This document shows positions 33,953-43,873 of a stretch of DNA of 64,000 bases, one piece after another. Positions within the stretch are counted from its first letter, which is position 1. Each line of letters opens with the position of its first letter. The stretch is from Lihuaxuella thermophila (GTDB lineage: Bacteria; Bacillota; Bacilli; Thermoactinomycetales; Thermoactinomycetaceae). Location: contig NZ_FOCQ01000005.1 of NCBI RefSeq assembly GCF_900110165.1, positions 1 through 64,000 on the forward strand. Direction: 5' to 3'. The position numbers and the translations under genes are program-made. Below the pieces are notes generated by a model. That model saw only the letters and a list, made by a program, of their open reading frames with translations. It was not told where the DNA came from and made no database searches.

Positions 33953-34777
33953 TCAGTCTCTTCGAAGAGACTTCTTTACTTTCTCCACGTCGTCCGCATA
34001 TTTGTCGTGGGTGATGTGGAACAATTTTTCAAACGCCGGGGATAATTCCCGATCCAACAAGCGGAGGCCTTCCGCCGTAATCCCCCCTGGAACGGCGACG
34101 CGTTGCTGCAATGTTTCAAGCGTGTATCCGCCTTCGGTCAACAATTTCCCTACCCCGAGCGCCATCTGGTTTACGAGGGGAACGGCCGTCTCTCTGGGAA
34201 TGCCTGTTTTCTTCACAGCCGCTTCCACCATCTGCTCGAGAATTTTTGCGAGAAAAGCGGGTGCGCAACTGGCCAGATCCGAAGCGATGCGCGTGTGCTG
34301 TTCATCCGTCTTTAACGGTGTGCTGATGGTGGCCAGCAACTGGTGCAACCAGTTTTGTTCCTGCTCGTTCATTCTTGAACCGGGAATATAAAGAGAGGTG
34401 CCGCAAAGAATTTGATTGGTGACGCTGGGGATGATTTTGGCCACCTTGCAGGGGAGCCAGTTTTCCAAGTCTTCCAGCATGACCGGGCTGGTGATGGAGA
34501 ACGCCAGTTGTTCCGGTTGGACACTGTTTTCAATCTCTTCCAGCACGGTCCGGAATTCACCTGGTTTTACGCAGATAAAGAAGCATGCCACTTCGCGGAC
34601 GAGTTCGATATTCCCTTGAGCTGCGCGCATTCCCGGATACTTCGCGGCCAGTTGATCGGCTTTGCTTTGCGTGCGGTTACTGACGACGATTTCCGAGGGA
34701 CGGAATGTCTGCGCTCGGATAAATGCTTCCACCAGGGTGCGGCCCATACTCCCGGTTCCGATAAAACCAATCTTCAC
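33953..34777 (-). CDS. comER: ComER, pyrroline-5-carboxylate reductase-like protein
   Basis: A 274-residue protein of the ProC family. The Rossmann start KIGFIGTGSMGRTLVEAFI, VVSNRTQSKADQLA and the FFICVKPGEF strand are conserved. The C-terminal helical part has APAFLAKILEQMVEAAVK and VAVPGGITAEGLRLL, where ProC has the P-G-G-T/A catalytic loop. The position divergent from comEA is exactly that of Bacillus comER, so I assign ComER rather than the biosynthetic ProC. In Bacillus it influences sporulation and biofilm formation; its reaction is not established. Confidence 0.88.
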   Translation of the reverse strand: MKIGFIGTGSMGRTLVEAFIRAQTFRPSEIVVSNRTQSKADQLAAKYPGMRAAQGNIELVREVACFFICVKPGEFRTVLEEIENSVQPEQLAFSITSPVMLEDLENWLPCKVAKIIPSVTNQILCGTSLYIPGSRMNEQEQNWLHQLLATISTPLKTDEQHTRIASDLASCAPAFLAKILEQMVEAAVKKTGIPRETAVPLVNQMALGVGKLLTEGGYTLETLQQRVAVPGGITAEGLRLLDRELSPAFEKLFHITHDKYADDVEKVKKSLRRD

Positions 34778-34881
34778 AGATGATCCCTCCTATGTGCAGT
34801 TACGGACAGACATCCTTTTTTTATTCTTACGTGACCGGCTTGACTGATATGAAGCCACTCATAAACAAAAGGGGCGATTTA

Positions 34882-35511
34882 ATGATCCGGGCCGATTGGA
34901 CTTCCAGAGAGAAGATGCTGGGAATTGGATTAGCTCTTACTATTATTATATTATTCTCCAGCTTTTGGTGGAATGGGAAGGAATCATCTCAACCGGCTCC
35001 CCTTGAGCCTTATCAAGCCATGGGAACAGAGAAAAAGAAAGCCGATACAAATTCAGGAGAGAACGTTAAAGCGACAAAAGTGATTGTCGATGTGAAAGGG
35101 GCCGTCCGCAAGCCCGGAATTTATGAGCTGGATGCCCATTCCCGGGTTTATATGGCCGTTCAAAAAGCAGGAGGGACCGTACAGTCAGCCGATCTCAACC
35201 GGGTAAACCTGGCGGGGCAACTTTCCGACGGGATGGTTGTCTATATCCCGCAGAAAGGGGAAGAGGTTCCTGTGTTCATCCAGGCAAATAAAACGGATGA
35301 GACCGGGTCTGCTTCTGAAAAAATAAACGTCAATGCGGCAACCGTACAAGAGTTGGAACAATTGGACGGAATCGGAGCGTCAAAGGCAGAAGCGATTGTT
35401 CGTTATCGGGAAGAACACGGGAAATTTCAATCCTTGGATGATTTAACCCGTGTTCCGGGCATTGGGGAAAAGATTCTGGCAAAGTTTCGTGATCAAATTA
35501 TCGTGCAGTAA
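34882..35511 (+). CDS. comEA: Competence DNA receptor ComEA
   Basis: ComEA is the membrane-anchored receptor that binds double-stranded DNA during transformation. The 209-residue protein has an N-terminal membrane helix (LGIGLALTIIILFSSFW), then an SLBB-type domain (KVIVDVKGAVRKPGIYELDAHSRVYMAVQ). Two helix-hairpin-helix motifs follow: INVNAATVQELEQLDGIGASKAEAIV and FQSLDDLTRVPGIGEKILAKF. I chose the ATG at 34882 with AAAGGGGCG upstream; upstream in-frame ATGs add an unconserved extension. It is divergent from comER, as in Bacillus. Confidence 0.94.
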   Translation: MIRADWTSREKMLGIGLALTIIILFSSFWWNGKESSQPAPLEPYQAMGTEKKKADTNSGENVKATKVIVDVKGAVRKPGIYELDAHSRVYMAVQKAGGTVQSADLNRVNLAGQLSDGMVVYIPQKGEEVPVFIQANKTDETGSASEKINVNAATVQELEQLDGIGASKAEAIVRYREEHGKFQSLDDLTRVPGIGEKILAKFRDQIIVQ

Positions 35512-35515
35512 CTGG

Positions 35516-35548
35516 AAAAACCCTTTCTGTCCATCCAGAAAGGGTTTT
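35516..35548. terminator. Bidirectional terminator between comEA and rocD
   Basis: AAAACCCTTTCTG and CAGAAAGGGTTTT form a perfect 13-bp stem with a 6-nt loop. Confidence 0.88.
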
Positions 35549-35562
35549 GTTTCCGGTGTAAA

Positions 35563-36756
35563 TTATTTGGAAAGCACCTTACGCACTTTTTCCAAAGCCA
35601 GATCCAATTCTTCCTTGGTGATGATGAGCGGTGGCGCAAAGCGAATGGTGTTTTCATGGGTTTCTTTGCAGAGAAGCCCTTCCCGCATCAATGCCTCGCA
35701 ATAAGGCCGGGCCGGTTCATGAAGCTCCATGCCGATGAACAAGCCTTTACCCCGAACTTCCTTGATGATCGGGTTATCGATTTTACGCAGTTCGTTGATC
35801 AAATATTCTCCAAGCTCCCGGGAGCGTTTCGGCAGCTCTTCTTCCATCAGGACGTCGAGTGCAGCGATGGCAACCGCGCAAGCCAGCGGGTTTCCGCCGA
35901 AGGTGGAACCATGTGAGCCCGGTTCAAAAACGCCCAGAATTTCTTTGTCAGCCGCCACTGCAGAGATCGGCATGACTCCGCCTCCGAGTGCTTTTCCCAT
36001 AATAAACATATCCGGTTTCACATCTTCCCAATCGCAAGCGAACGTTTGCCCGGTACGGCCAAATCCGGTTTGAATTTCATCCGCGACGAAGAGGACGTTG
36101 TTCTCCTTACATACACGATAAGCTTCTTTCAGGTAACCTTCCGGGGGAACGATCACGCCGGCTTCTCCCTGGATCGGTTCGAGCAGGAATGCGGCAGTGT
36201 TGGGAGTGATCGCTTTCTTAAGCGCTTCCACATCGCCGTACGGAATAATCTTAAATCCGGGTGTAAGGGGGCCAAATCCACGTTTGTATTCATCGTTGGA
36301 GGACAGGGAAACAGCCGTGATGGTCCGCCCGTGGAAGTTTTCTTCGCAGACGATGATCTCCGCCTGGTTATCGGGAACTTTTTTCACATCATAAGCCCAG
36401 CGGCGAACGGCTTTGATCGCGGTTTCGACGGCTTCTGCACCGGTGTTCATGGGCAGAACCATTTCTTTTCCGGTGATGCGGGCCACTTTTTCATAAAAGA
36501 TTCCCAACTGATCATTATGAAAAGCGCGGGAAGTCAAGGTGACCTTATCGGCTTGTTCTTTCAGAGCCTGAATCAGGCGGGGATGACGATGTCCGTGATT
36601 CAGTGCGGAATAAGCGCTCAACATGTCCATATAGCGGTTTCCGTCCGCATCTTCCACCCAGATCCCTTCTGCTTTGGAGATCACGATCGGCAGGGGATGA
36701 TAGTTCCTTGCCCCATATTTATCGGTAAGTTCAATCAGTGCTTTGTTTCTTGACAT
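35563..36756 (-). CDS. rocD: Ornithine aminotransferase
   Basis: RocD transfers the delta-amino group of ornithine to 2-oxoglutarate, yielding glutamate semialdehyde, in arginine/ornithine breakdown. The 397-residue class III aminotransferase has [73 protein letters not shown] (the PLP Asp) and [17 protein letters not shown] with the Schiff-base Lys, and [25 protein letters not shown] precedes the ATG. It is not next to other roc genes. Confidence 0.94.
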   Translation of the reverse strand: MSRNKALIELTDKYGARNYHPLPIVISKAEGIWVEDADGNRYMDMLSAYSALNHGHRHPRLIQALKEQADKVTLTSRAFHNDQLGIFYEKVARITGKEMVLPMNTGAEAVETAIKAVRRWAYDVKKVPDNQAEIIVCEENFHGRTITAVSLSSNDEYKRGFGPLTPGFKIIPYGDVEALKKAITPNTAAFLLEPIQGEAGVIVPPEGYLKEAYRVCKENNVLFVADEIQTGFGRTGQTFACDWEDVKPDMFIMGKALGGGVMPISAVAADKEILGVFEPGSHGSTFGGNPLACAVAIAALDVLMEEELPKRSRELGEYLINELRKIDNPIIKEVRGKGLFIGMELHEPARPYCEALMREGLLCKETHENTIRFAPPLIITKEELDLALEKVRKVLSK

Positions 36757-36873
36757 GGGCTACCTCCTCTAAAATAAAGAATTTCAAGCCAACATCATCA
36801 TTGTAAGGGAAGAAAACGGGCAAAATCAATGAAATGCATGCCTACTCAGCCGAGTGCATATTTTTCAATCGGG

Positions 36874-36902
36874 TTGACGCAGGGATAAAAGCCTAGTATA
36901 AT
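36874..36902 (+). promoter_or_regulatory. Promoter of the metI-metC operon
   Basis: TTGACG (36874-36879), a 17-nt spacer and TATAAT (36897-36902) lie about 50 nt upstream of the SAM aptamer. Confidence 0.8.
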
Positions 36903-36954
36903 CATCCCAAGTGGAATGACCGACCGAAAACTTAAAACTGTGTATGATATTCAT

Positions 36955-37126
36955 TCTCTTATCCAGAGTGGCGGAGGGACTGGCCCTATGAAGCCCGGCA
37001 ACCTCGATGTGGAGACATGCATCGGATGGTGCCAATTCCTGCAGGAATGTTTTCCTGAGAGATAAGAGAAGATGCTGAACATGAAGGTGCCGGCCTCTTC
37101 TCTTATTCAGGAGAAGAGGCTTTTTT
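36955..37126 (+). promoter_or_regulatory. SAM (S-box) riboswitch with terminator
   Basis: The aptamer (36955-37069) has the outer P1 stem CTCTTATC/GATAAGAG and the conserved core AGAGTGGCGGAGGGACTGG, then CCCTATGAAGCCCGGCAACC and a GGTGCCAATTCCTGCAG segment. The terminator follows: CCTCTTCTC (37094-37102) pairs with GAGAAGAGG (37111-37119), ending in CTTTTTT. Binding of S-adenosylmethionine would turn off metI and metC. Confidence 0.96.
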
Positions 37127-37162
37127 CGTATCAATCCAAAGACCGTGGCAGGAGGCTGCATC

Positions 37163-38311
37163 ATGAGAATCGAAACACAACTGGCTCAAGTGGGAACCAA
37201 AAAAGAGAAGAAAACGGGAGCTGTCAACTTTCCCGTTTATTTTGCAACCGCTTATGAACATATCGGTGGTGTAAGTACAGGCTACGATTATACCCGAACG
37301 GCCAATCCCACCCGCGATATCCTGGAGGAAAGCATTGCCCGGTTGGAAGGAGGAGACGCCGGGTTTGCCTGCAGTTCGGGCATGGCAGCCGTACAAACGG
37401 TGATGGGATTGTTTTCCCAAGGGGACCATTTGATTGTTTCCCTCGATCTTTACGGGGGTACATATCGTTTATTTGAACAAGTACTTTCGCGTTACGGGCT
37501 CAGTTTTTCCTATGTGGATCTGCGGGACGAAGCAGCGGTTGAGCAAGCGATCCGGACCAACACCAGAGCCATTTTTATCGAAACACCGACCAACCCGCTG
37601 ATGAGGGTGACCGATCTCAAAGCGGTCTGTCAAATCGCCAAACGACATCAATTATTATCTATCGTTGATAACACCTTTATGACACCCTACCTGCAACGGC
37701 CGCTTCAGTGGGGGGCAGACATCATTCTCCACAGCGCCACCAAGTATCTGGGCGGGCATAACGATGTGCTGGCCGGGCTGATCGTCACCAAAGGGGAGGA
37801 ATTATCGGAACGGGTGGGTTTTATTCACAATTCGATCGGGGCAACACTCGGGCCGCTTGATTCATGGTTGCTGATGAGAGGCATGAAAACACTTGCTTTG
37901 CGCATGGAAAAACATCAGGAAAACGCCTGGCAGCTGGCACGGTTTTTGGCAGAACATCCGTTGGTGGATGAGGTGTTCTACCCGGCGCTTGCGGAAAGAG
38001 ACAGAGAAATACTGACGGAACAGGCGAGAGGTTTTGGCGGGATGCTGTCATTCCGGTTGAAGAAGAAAGAGTTGATTCCGGCTATTCTCCGCAATTTGAA
38101 GATTATCACTTTTGCTGAAAGTCTGGGCGGAGTGGAGAGCCTGATGACCTATCCCGCCACACAAACCCATGCCGATATTCCGGAAGAGATTCGCGCGAAG
38201 GTGGGGGTTTGTGACCGATTGTTGCGTTTATCGGTTGGCATTGAGCATATAGACGACTTAAAAGAAGATTTGGCTGAAGCTTTTCAGCAGGCAGAGCAGT
38301 CAGAAGTCTGA
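37163..38311 (+). CDS. metI: MetI, cystathionine gamma-synthase / O-acetylhomoserine-type enzyme
   Basis: A 382-residue PLP enzyme of the Cys/Met metabolism family that joins cysteine to an activated homoserine to give cystathionine; some relatives use sulfide directly. Motifs are VYFATAYEHIGGVSTGYDYTRTANPTR, SSGMAAVQTVMGLFSQGDHLIVS, YGGTYRLFEQV, IVDNTFMTPYLQRP and HSATKYLGGHNDVLAG with the PLP Lys. The ATG at 37163 has GGAGG upstream. It is the first gene behind the SAM riboswitch and is followed by metC after 15 nt, as in Bacillus subtilis metIC. Confidence 0.93.
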   Translation: MRIETQLAQVGTKKEKKTGAVNFPVYFATAYEHIGGVSTGYDYTRTANPTRDILEESIARLEGGDAGFACSSGMAAVQTVMGLFSQGDHLIVSLDLYGGTYRLFEQVLSRYGLSFSYVDLRDEAAVEQAIRTNTRAIFIETPTNPLMRVTDLKAVCQIAKRHQLLSIVDNTFMTPYLQRPLQWGADIILHSATKYLGGHNDVLAGLIVTKGEELSERVGFIHNSIGATLGPLDSWLLMRGMKTLALRMEKHQENAWQLARFLAEHPLVDEVFYPALAERDREILTEQARGFGGMLSFRLKKKELIPAILRNLKIITFAESLGGVESLMTYPATQTHADIPEEIRAKVGVCDRLLRLSVGIEHIDDLKEDLAEAFQQAEQSEV

Positions 38312-38326
38312 GGAGGTTGAGTGGAG

Positions 38327-39490
38327 ATGAGATTTGAAACGCGTTTGCTTCACAACGGAAACGAAATCGATGATTATACGGGTGCTTCCAGTATTCCCAT
38401 TTATCAGGCGTCCACCTATCACCACTTTCACATCGATCAACCGGGCGAGTATGATTACGCCCGTTCGGGGAACCCCACCCGGCATGCGCTGGAAAACATG
38501 ATCGCCAAACTGGAAGGAGGATGTCGCGGTTTTGCCTTCGCTTCCGGAATGGCAGCCATTTCTACGGTATTTTTGCTCTTTTCCCGTGGAGATCATCTGA
38601 TCGTCTCCCAGGACGTGTACGGGGGAACGTACCGCGTTTTGACCCGGGTATTTTCCCGCATGGGGATTGAGGTTTCGTTTGTGGACACCACGGACCTGGA
38701 ACAGGTGAGTAACGCCATCCGTTCCAATACCAAAGCGATCTATGTGGAAACACCGTCCAATCCGCTGTTGAAAGTAACCGATCTGAGGGGTATTGTGGCC
38801 ATTGCCCGGTCAAACCGATTGCTGACGATCGTCGACAATACGTTCCTTACTCCTTATTTCCAACAGCCGCTCGATTTGGGCGCGGACATTGTGGTTCACA
38901 GCGCGACCAAGTTTATCAGCGGTCACAGCGATGTCGTCGCCGGGTTGGTCGTGGCCAAAGAGGAAGAGATCGCTGAGCAGATCGGACAATTGCAAAATTC
39001 GTTCGGAGCCATCCTTGGCGTGCAGGATTCCTGGCTGGTGATGAGAGGGTTGAAAACCTTGCAGGCGCGGATGGAGGCTTCCACAAAAAGCGCGGAGAAG
39101 CTGGCGTTATGGCTGGAGCAACATCCGTCCGTGAAGAAGGTTTACTATACCGGACTGCCGTCCCATGACGGCCACCATCTCCAAGACCGGCAGGCCAGCG
39201 GCCATGGAGCGGTGTTGTCGTTTGACGTCGGCAGCGAAGAAAAAGCGAAGCAAATATTGAACAAAGTTCGGTTGCCGATCGTGGCGGTGAGCTTGGGTGC
39301 GGTGGAAAGCATCTTATCCTACCCGGCGAAAATGTCCCATGCATCGATGCCGCCGGAAGTACGGCAAAAGCACGGGATTACCGACGGCCTCCTGCGCCTT
39401 TCCGTCGGCCTGGAAAATGCGGATGATCTGATCGATGACCTGGCCCAGGCGATCGAAGAAAAAGTGTGGTCCGTTGTAGCTGGAAAATGA
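38327..39490 (+). CDS. metC: Cystathionine beta-lyase MetC
   Basis: A 387-residue PLP enzyme that splits cystathionine into homocysteine, pyruvate and ammonia. It parallels Met[75 protein letters not shown] and [17 protein letters not shown] with the PLP Lys. A GTG at 38321 and an ATG at 38327 are both possible starts behind GAGGAGG. Co-transcribed with metI under the SAM riboswitch; the pair carries sulfur from cysteine to homocysteine. Confidence 0.92.
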   Translation: MRFETRLLHNGNEIDDYTGASSIPIYQASTYHHFHIDQPGEYDYARSGNPTRHALENMIAKLEGGCRGFAFASGMAAISTVFLLFSRGDHLIVSQDVYGGTYRVLTRVFSRMGIEVSFVDTTDLEQVSNAIRSNTKAIYVETPSNPLLKVTDLRGIVAIARSNRLLTIVDNTFLTPYFQQPLDLGADIVVHSATKFISGHSDVVAGLVVAKEEEIAEQIGQLQNSFGAILGVQDSWLVMRGLKTLQARMEASTKSAEKLALWLEQHPSVKKVYYTGLPSHDGHHLQDRQASGHGAVLSFDVGSEEKAKQILNKVRLPIVAVSLGAVESILSYPAKMSHASMPPEVRQKHGITDGLLRLSVGLENADDLIDDLAQAIEEKVWSVVAGK

Positions 39491-39499
39491 TAATCATAC

Positions 39500-39527
39500 A
39501 CGTCTCCCCACGGAGGCGTTTTTCTTT
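39500..39527 (+). terminator. Terminator of the metI-metC operon
   Basis: ACGTCTCC and GGAGGCGT pair (one G-U) and are followed by TTTTCTTTTTG, 9 nt past the metC stop. Confidence 0.75.
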
Positions 39528-39593
39528 TTGCTCTCATCATGTACAATGAACAATGACATAAAAAAAGAGAATAGGAGAAGGAGCGGGAGAAAA

Positions 39594-40151
39594 ATGACCA
39601 TTAAATCAGATAAATGGATACGAAAAATGGCTCGGGAATATAAAATGATCGAACCGTTTATCGACAGCAATGTCGGGAAAGGAGAAGCGGTCAGCTTTGG
39701 ACTGAGCAGTTACGGTTATGACCTGCGCGTGGCGGATGAATATAAAATCTTCCACAACGCGTTAAACTCGGTGATCGATCCCAAAAAGATCGACTCCGAT
39801 TCGTTTATAGACTTCAAAGGGGATGTGTGCATCATCCCGCCGAACTCCTTTGCCCTGGCCCGTTCGGTTGAGTATTTCCGAATCCCGGAAAACGTATTGG
39901 CCATTTGCGTGGGGAAATCCACTTACGCCCGCTGCGGCATCATCACCAACGTGACCCCGTTTGAACCGGGCTGGGAAGGATATGTAACTTTGGAAATCTC
40001 CAATACGACTCCGCTGCCAGCGAAGATTTATTCCAATGAAGGGCTGTGCCAGGTCTTATTTTTTGAGAGCGACGAAGCCTGCGAAGTCTCTTACCGACAC
40101 AAAAAAGGAAAATATCAGCACCAGACCGGGATTACTCTCCCAAGGGTGTAG
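39594..40151 (+). CDS. dcd: dCTP deaminase
   Basis: Dcd deaminates dCTP to dUTP, feeding dTMP synthesis. The 185-residue protein shows [57 protein letters not shown] (the S-x-R and conserved Glu-type region) and [38 protein letters not shown], all core Dcd motifs. GGAGCGGGAG precedes the ATG at 39594; the 39528 codon adds unrelated sequence. In Bacillus this place between comEA and comEC holds comEB, a dCMP deaminase of a different fold but similar metabolic output. Confidence 0.94.
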   Translation: MTIKSDKWIRKMAREYKMIEPFIDSNVGKGEAVSFGLSSYGYDLRVADEYKIFHNALNSVIDPKKIDSDSFIDFKGDVCIIPPNSFALARSVEYFRIPENVLAICVGKSTYARCGIITNVTPFEPGWEGYVTLEISNTTPLPAKIYSNEGLCQVLFFESDEACEVSYRHKKGKYQHQTGITLPRV

Positions 40152-40275
40152 CAGGGAAAGCCAGCGGGTTGATCCAGCCTGCTGGCTGTTTCACTCGTTT
40201 AATTCCGAACTTTTGAATAAATGAATTTATAAGATAATTCAATTCATCCGATTTCTGATTTATAGGAGGACGCTT

Positions 40276-41040
40276 ATGAATCAAAAGGTGACCATTCTTT
40301 CCGCTCCTAAAAGGATCCAGGTATGGGTTAAAGATGAAACGGTGGACCTGCCGCTTCCCATTCAAGAACAAATCGATCACTATTGGAACACAGTAAACCG
40401 GGATCAAGAGAGATTTACCCGTGGAACCATCTATACCGTCAGCAGGATGGAATCCAACCCGGATTTTTTAAATGTTGAACTGGTAAAAACCGATTATGCG
40501 CACTATTTGTATACCAACAGAAAATCATTGCCGGAAGCGTACGCCTGCCAGGTGATTTACAGTGCGGTTATGCTCGTGACTCAAGATGAACAAGTGTTGA
40601 TCGGAGAAATGGGGACGGACACGGCTCATCCGGGAAGGCTTCAGTTTCCCGGGGGAAGCGTCGATCCCCGGGATGTTTACGGCAACCGGGTTGATCTCAG
40701 AGAGAGTGTCATCCGGGAGTGCCGGGAAGAAATCGGTTTTGATTTAAAGAATCGGCAGCTGGTTGGTTCCTTTGATCCCAAATATGTCAAACTGGGCGGG
40801 CCTTTCAGATCGATCGCGGTCATCTACAAAGCGAACCTTCGCCTCACTTCCCGGGAACTGCAAGAGTTGTACGCAAAACACGTCCAATCTTTGTTGTCCG
40901 CGGGAGAAACGCCCGAATTTACTTCATTGACCTTTGTTTCAACAGACCCGGAAGCCGTTCGCAAGTTCTGCCGGGAAGATCAGAGAGAAAAAGTGGATTA
41001 CCTCGAACCCGTCTTGCGGACAGATGCGGGGATTTTATAG
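40276..41040 (+). CDS. Nudix hydrolase-like protein with interrupted Nudix box
   Basis: A 254-residue protein with an N-terminal unknown part (about 90 residues) and a Nudix-type domain. The box region reads FPGGSVDPRDVYGNRVDLRE followed by SVIRECREEIGFDL. The REUxEExGU end is intact, but several extra residues lie between the GG and the helix, and the first conserved Glu is not in its usual place. VIYSAVMLVTQDEQVLIGEMG is the typical Nudix first strand. The substrate cannot be read from sequence. A TTTATAGGAGG site precedes the ATG. Confidence 0.82.
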   Translation: MNQKVTILSAPKRIQVWVKDETVDLPLPIQEQIDHYWNTVNRDQERFTRGTIYTVSRMESNPDFLNVELVKTDYAHYLYTNRKSLPEAYACQVIYSAVMLVTQDEQVLIGEMGTDTAHPGRLQFPGGSVDPRDVYGNRVDLRESVIRECREEIGFDLKNRQLVGSFDPKYVKLGGPFRSIAVIYKANLRLTSRELQELYAKHVQSLLSAGETPEFTSLTFVSTDPEAVRKFCREDQREKVDYLEPVLRTDAGIL

Positions 41041-41385
41041 ATCCACTTTTCCATCCAACGGGGCTTCCATGCGGAGTCATCTTCGTGTTCGTATGAAGGG
41101 ATTTGTAGAAAAGCTAAGAGAAGGCCGGTAAGGGTGATGCAGCTTGACTGCCGGACCCTTTTGGATAGGGCCCTGTGCCGATCCGCCTTGATTGCCCCCG
41201 CGTCCGTCAATCCCTGTCATCTCCAAACGAAGTTAAAGTTTTCTCACCGGTCAGGATATCATTGATTTTACAGATGAGAAGGAAAATACAGTAACCATAG
41301 GGAATAATTCTCACCATTAATGGTCAGCCGATGCACATCTGATAAAAATCAACCGGTTTCTATTTTCCTGAAAGGTGAGAATGAA
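41041..41385. other. Intergenic region before comEC
   Basis: About 345 nt with no supported gene. A loose inverted repeat (GCCGGTAAGGGT at about 41124 against the CCGGACCCTTTT near 41162) may be the terminator of the Nudix gene. The part from 41250 on presumably holds the comEC promoter. Confidence 0.4.
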
Positions 41386-43806
41386 TTGAAGCAACCGTTG
41401 GTCTGGAGCAGTTTGGGATGGATTACCGGGAGTTTGCTGTGTCACTGGGGGTGGAAAAGTGTTTCTTTATATGCCGGTTTAGCGGTTGGGATCAGCGTCT
41501 TGGGTGCCTGGTTTTTTTACCAGTACAGAAAAGGGCTCCTCGTTACGTTGTTTCTGGTTGGCTTGTCCGTCGGCGCTGCCCGTTATGCCTATGCAGAGGT
41601 GAACAATCATTCTGCCATCGCGGCCGTCGTCGGTTCAAACGGGGAAACGGCGGCTGTCATCACGGGAGAGATTGTTTCCCGGCCTCAAGTCGACGGGGAT
41701 CGATTGTTGTTTGATATAAAGGTTCGCCAGTTGGCTGACGGACGAATCCGGTGGAGAATCCCCGAGGAAGAGATAAAGGTAACGGTTCGGCTGCAAAATG
41801 AAACAGAGTGGCTAAATGCGCACCAATTTCAGCGTTATTGGAAAATTGAAACGCTCGTGGTGCTGGAAAGGCCTTCACCGGCGAGAAATCCGGGTGCGTT
41901 CGATTACCGTGCCTATTTGTACAGGCAACAAATTCACTGGCTGGCCAAAGGAGAATCTTTAGACAGGGTGAAGATTTTATCGGCAGACCGCGATCATCTG
42001 TTTGTCTGGATGGATCGCTTGCGGGAGGAGCTGGGATCGCAGATCGAGCGAATATATTCTCCTGCATACGCCGGACTGATCCGGGGGATGTTGCTCGGGG
42101 AGAGGGAGAGAGTCGATGCGGAGATGGAAGCCGCTTATTCCACCCTGGGAATCGTTCATCTCTTATCCATTTCCGGTCTGCATGTAGGGGTGCTTGTTGC
42201 TTGTCTGTACTTTCTGCTGAAACAAACGGGGCTGACCAGAGAAAAGGCAGCTTTGCTCGTCATTCTGGCCCTTCCTTTTTATGTGATCTTAACAGGGGCG
42301 GAGGCTCCGGTGATCCGTGCCGCGATCATGGCCGGTTTAAGTCTGTTGGCAGTCCTCTTCGGCCGCTGGAAGGAACTGCTCTCCTTTATGGCTCTGTCGC
42401 TGTTGATTCAACTTGCCTGGAATCCTTATCAAATCTTTGAACCGGGATTTCAGCTTACCTTTCTCGTGACCGGCGCTCTCATTATCGGGGTGGAACCGAT
42501 CGCCCGGCAGCTTCCCTTTCCGTGGCATCGGCTGAATCAGGGGATCGCTGTTGCATTGGTAGCGCAAGTTGTCTCTTTTCCGGTCCTCATATATCATTTT
42601 TATGAGTTCTCATTTCTGTCGTGGTTTGCCAATCTGCTGTTTGTCCCTGTGATCAGCTCATTGGTGATCCCCGTTTCGACGGCAGCTTTGCTGCTCGGTT
42701 TTGTACATGAAACGGCAGGAAGATGGCTGGCCGGCTTCTCTTCCCTGTTGCTCGATCTGGTACATAAGGGAACGGATCTGTTGTTAGAGTGGTCTTGGGC
42801 CCATGTCACCTGGGTCCCGCCAACTCTTCTGTGGGTTTTGCTGTATTCTTTGGCCGCTATCTATCTATGGATCAGCTGGGCGGGAAATTTGATTTTCCCG
42901 GGTCGGCACCGAATGCTTTCCGGTCTGTGTTTCATATGTTTGGTTGCGGTTGCCCATCAGGCACACCTGTGGGGAAAGGACGAAGCCAGAATCGCTTTTT
43001 TGGATGTAGGGCAAGGGGATTGTACGGTGATTGAAACACCGGAAGGAAAAGTCATTTTGGTGGATGGAGGAGGAACTCCCTTTTTCCCGAGGAAACCATG
43101 GCAAATCAGGCGCGATCCATTTGAGGTGGGAAAACGGATCGTCGTTCCATATTTGAAATACCGGGGCATCCGTCAGATTGATGAATTAGTGATCACTCAC
43201 GGGGACACGGATCACATCGGGGGACTCTTGGCGGTAGCAGAGCGCTTTCCTGTTCGAAGGGTCATCCGCAATCCCCATCCTCCCGGCAGCCAGACGGAAA
43301 AGAGGTTGCTCCAAACGCTGGCCAAAAAAGGAACACGGATCTATACGCTGTCTCCCGGGGTATCTTGGGAGGTGGAGCCGGGCATCAAGTGGAAGTTTTT
43401 TCACCCTGATCCGTCCCGATTGATCGGTACGAACGAAAAGAGCAATAATGATTCGGTTGTCTTTCTGCTTTCTGTCTTTCAAATGCGAATCATGATGACA
43501 GGTGATATGGAGCGAGAAGCTGAATCGAAAGTCTTGTCGGAATGGGCGCTGCCAACCGTTGATTTGTTAAAAGTAGCCCATCATGGCAGCCGAACATCGA
43601 CACAGGCGAAATGGCTTCAAGTACTGAAGCCCCGTCAGGCGATCATCTCTGTAGGGAGGGAAAACCGTTACGGCCATCCGGCTCCTGAAGTGCTCCAACG
43701 TTTACAGGCAATTGGAGCGGCGGTACTCAGAACCGACCGACACGGAGCCGTCACGGTAAAGATCCGGCCGGAAGGCATCAGGACGGAAACGATGCTTCAA
43801 CCTTGA
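41386..43806 (+). CDS. comEC: Competence DNA channel protein ComEC
   Basis: ComEC forms the membrane channel that passes single-stranded DNA into the cell. The 806-residue protein has an N-terminal membrane/OB part (DUF4131: GEIVSRPQVDGDRLLFDIKV). The Competence domain follows, with GLIRGMLLGERERVDAEMEAAYSTLGIVHLLSISGLHVGVL and many membrane helices, then a C-terminal metallo-beta-lactamase domain (IAFLDVGQGDCTVIETPEGKVILVDGG, ITHGDTDHIGG, VAHHGSRTS). I chose the TTG at 41386, with AAAGGTGA 7 nt upstream; an ATG at 41320 lacks a ribosome site. Confidence 0.95.
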   Translation: MKQPLVWSSLGWITGSLLCHWGWKSVSLYAGLAVGISVLGAWFFYQYRKGLLVTLFLVGLSVGAARYAYAEVNNHSAIAAVVGSNGETAAVITGEIVSRPQVDGDRLLFDIKVRQLADGRIRWRIPEEEIKVTVRLQNETEWLNAHQFQRYWKIETLVVLERPSPARNPGAFDYRAYLYRQQIHWLAKGESLDRVKILSADRDHLFVWMDRLREELGSQIERIYSPAYAGLIRGMLLGERERVDAEMEAAYSTLGIVHLLSISGLHVGVLVACLYFLLKQTGLTREKAALLVILALPFYVILTGAEAPVIRAAIMAGLSLLAVLFGRWKELLSFMALSLLIQLAWNPYQIFEPGFQLTFLVTGALIIGVEPIARQLPFPWHRLNQGIAVALVAQVVSFPVLIYHFYEFSFLSWFANLLFVPVISSLVIPVSTAALLLGFVHETAGRWLAGFSSLLLDLVHKGTDLLLEWSWAHVTWVPPTLLWVLLYSLAAIYLWISWAGNLIFPGRHRMLSGLCFICLVAVAHQAHLWGKDEARIAFLDVGQGDCTVIETPEGKVILVDGGGTPFFPRKPWQIRRDPFEVGKRIVVPYLKYRGIRQIDELVITHGDTDHIGGLLAVAERFPVRRVIRNPHPPGSQTEKRLLQTLAKKGTRIYTLSPGVSWEVEPGIKWKFFHPDPSRLIGTNEKSNNDSVVFLLSVFQMRIMMTGDMEREAESKVLSEWALPTVDLLKVAHHGSRTSTQAKWLQVLKPRQAIISVGRENRYGHPAPEVLQRLQAIGAAVLRTDRHGAVTVKIRPEGIRTETMLQP

Positions 43807-43873
43807 AAGTCCGGCTTTTTTGGTTGCAACTTATGAATCACAAACGGAGTCTATCTCATTAGGGGGGGTTGGA

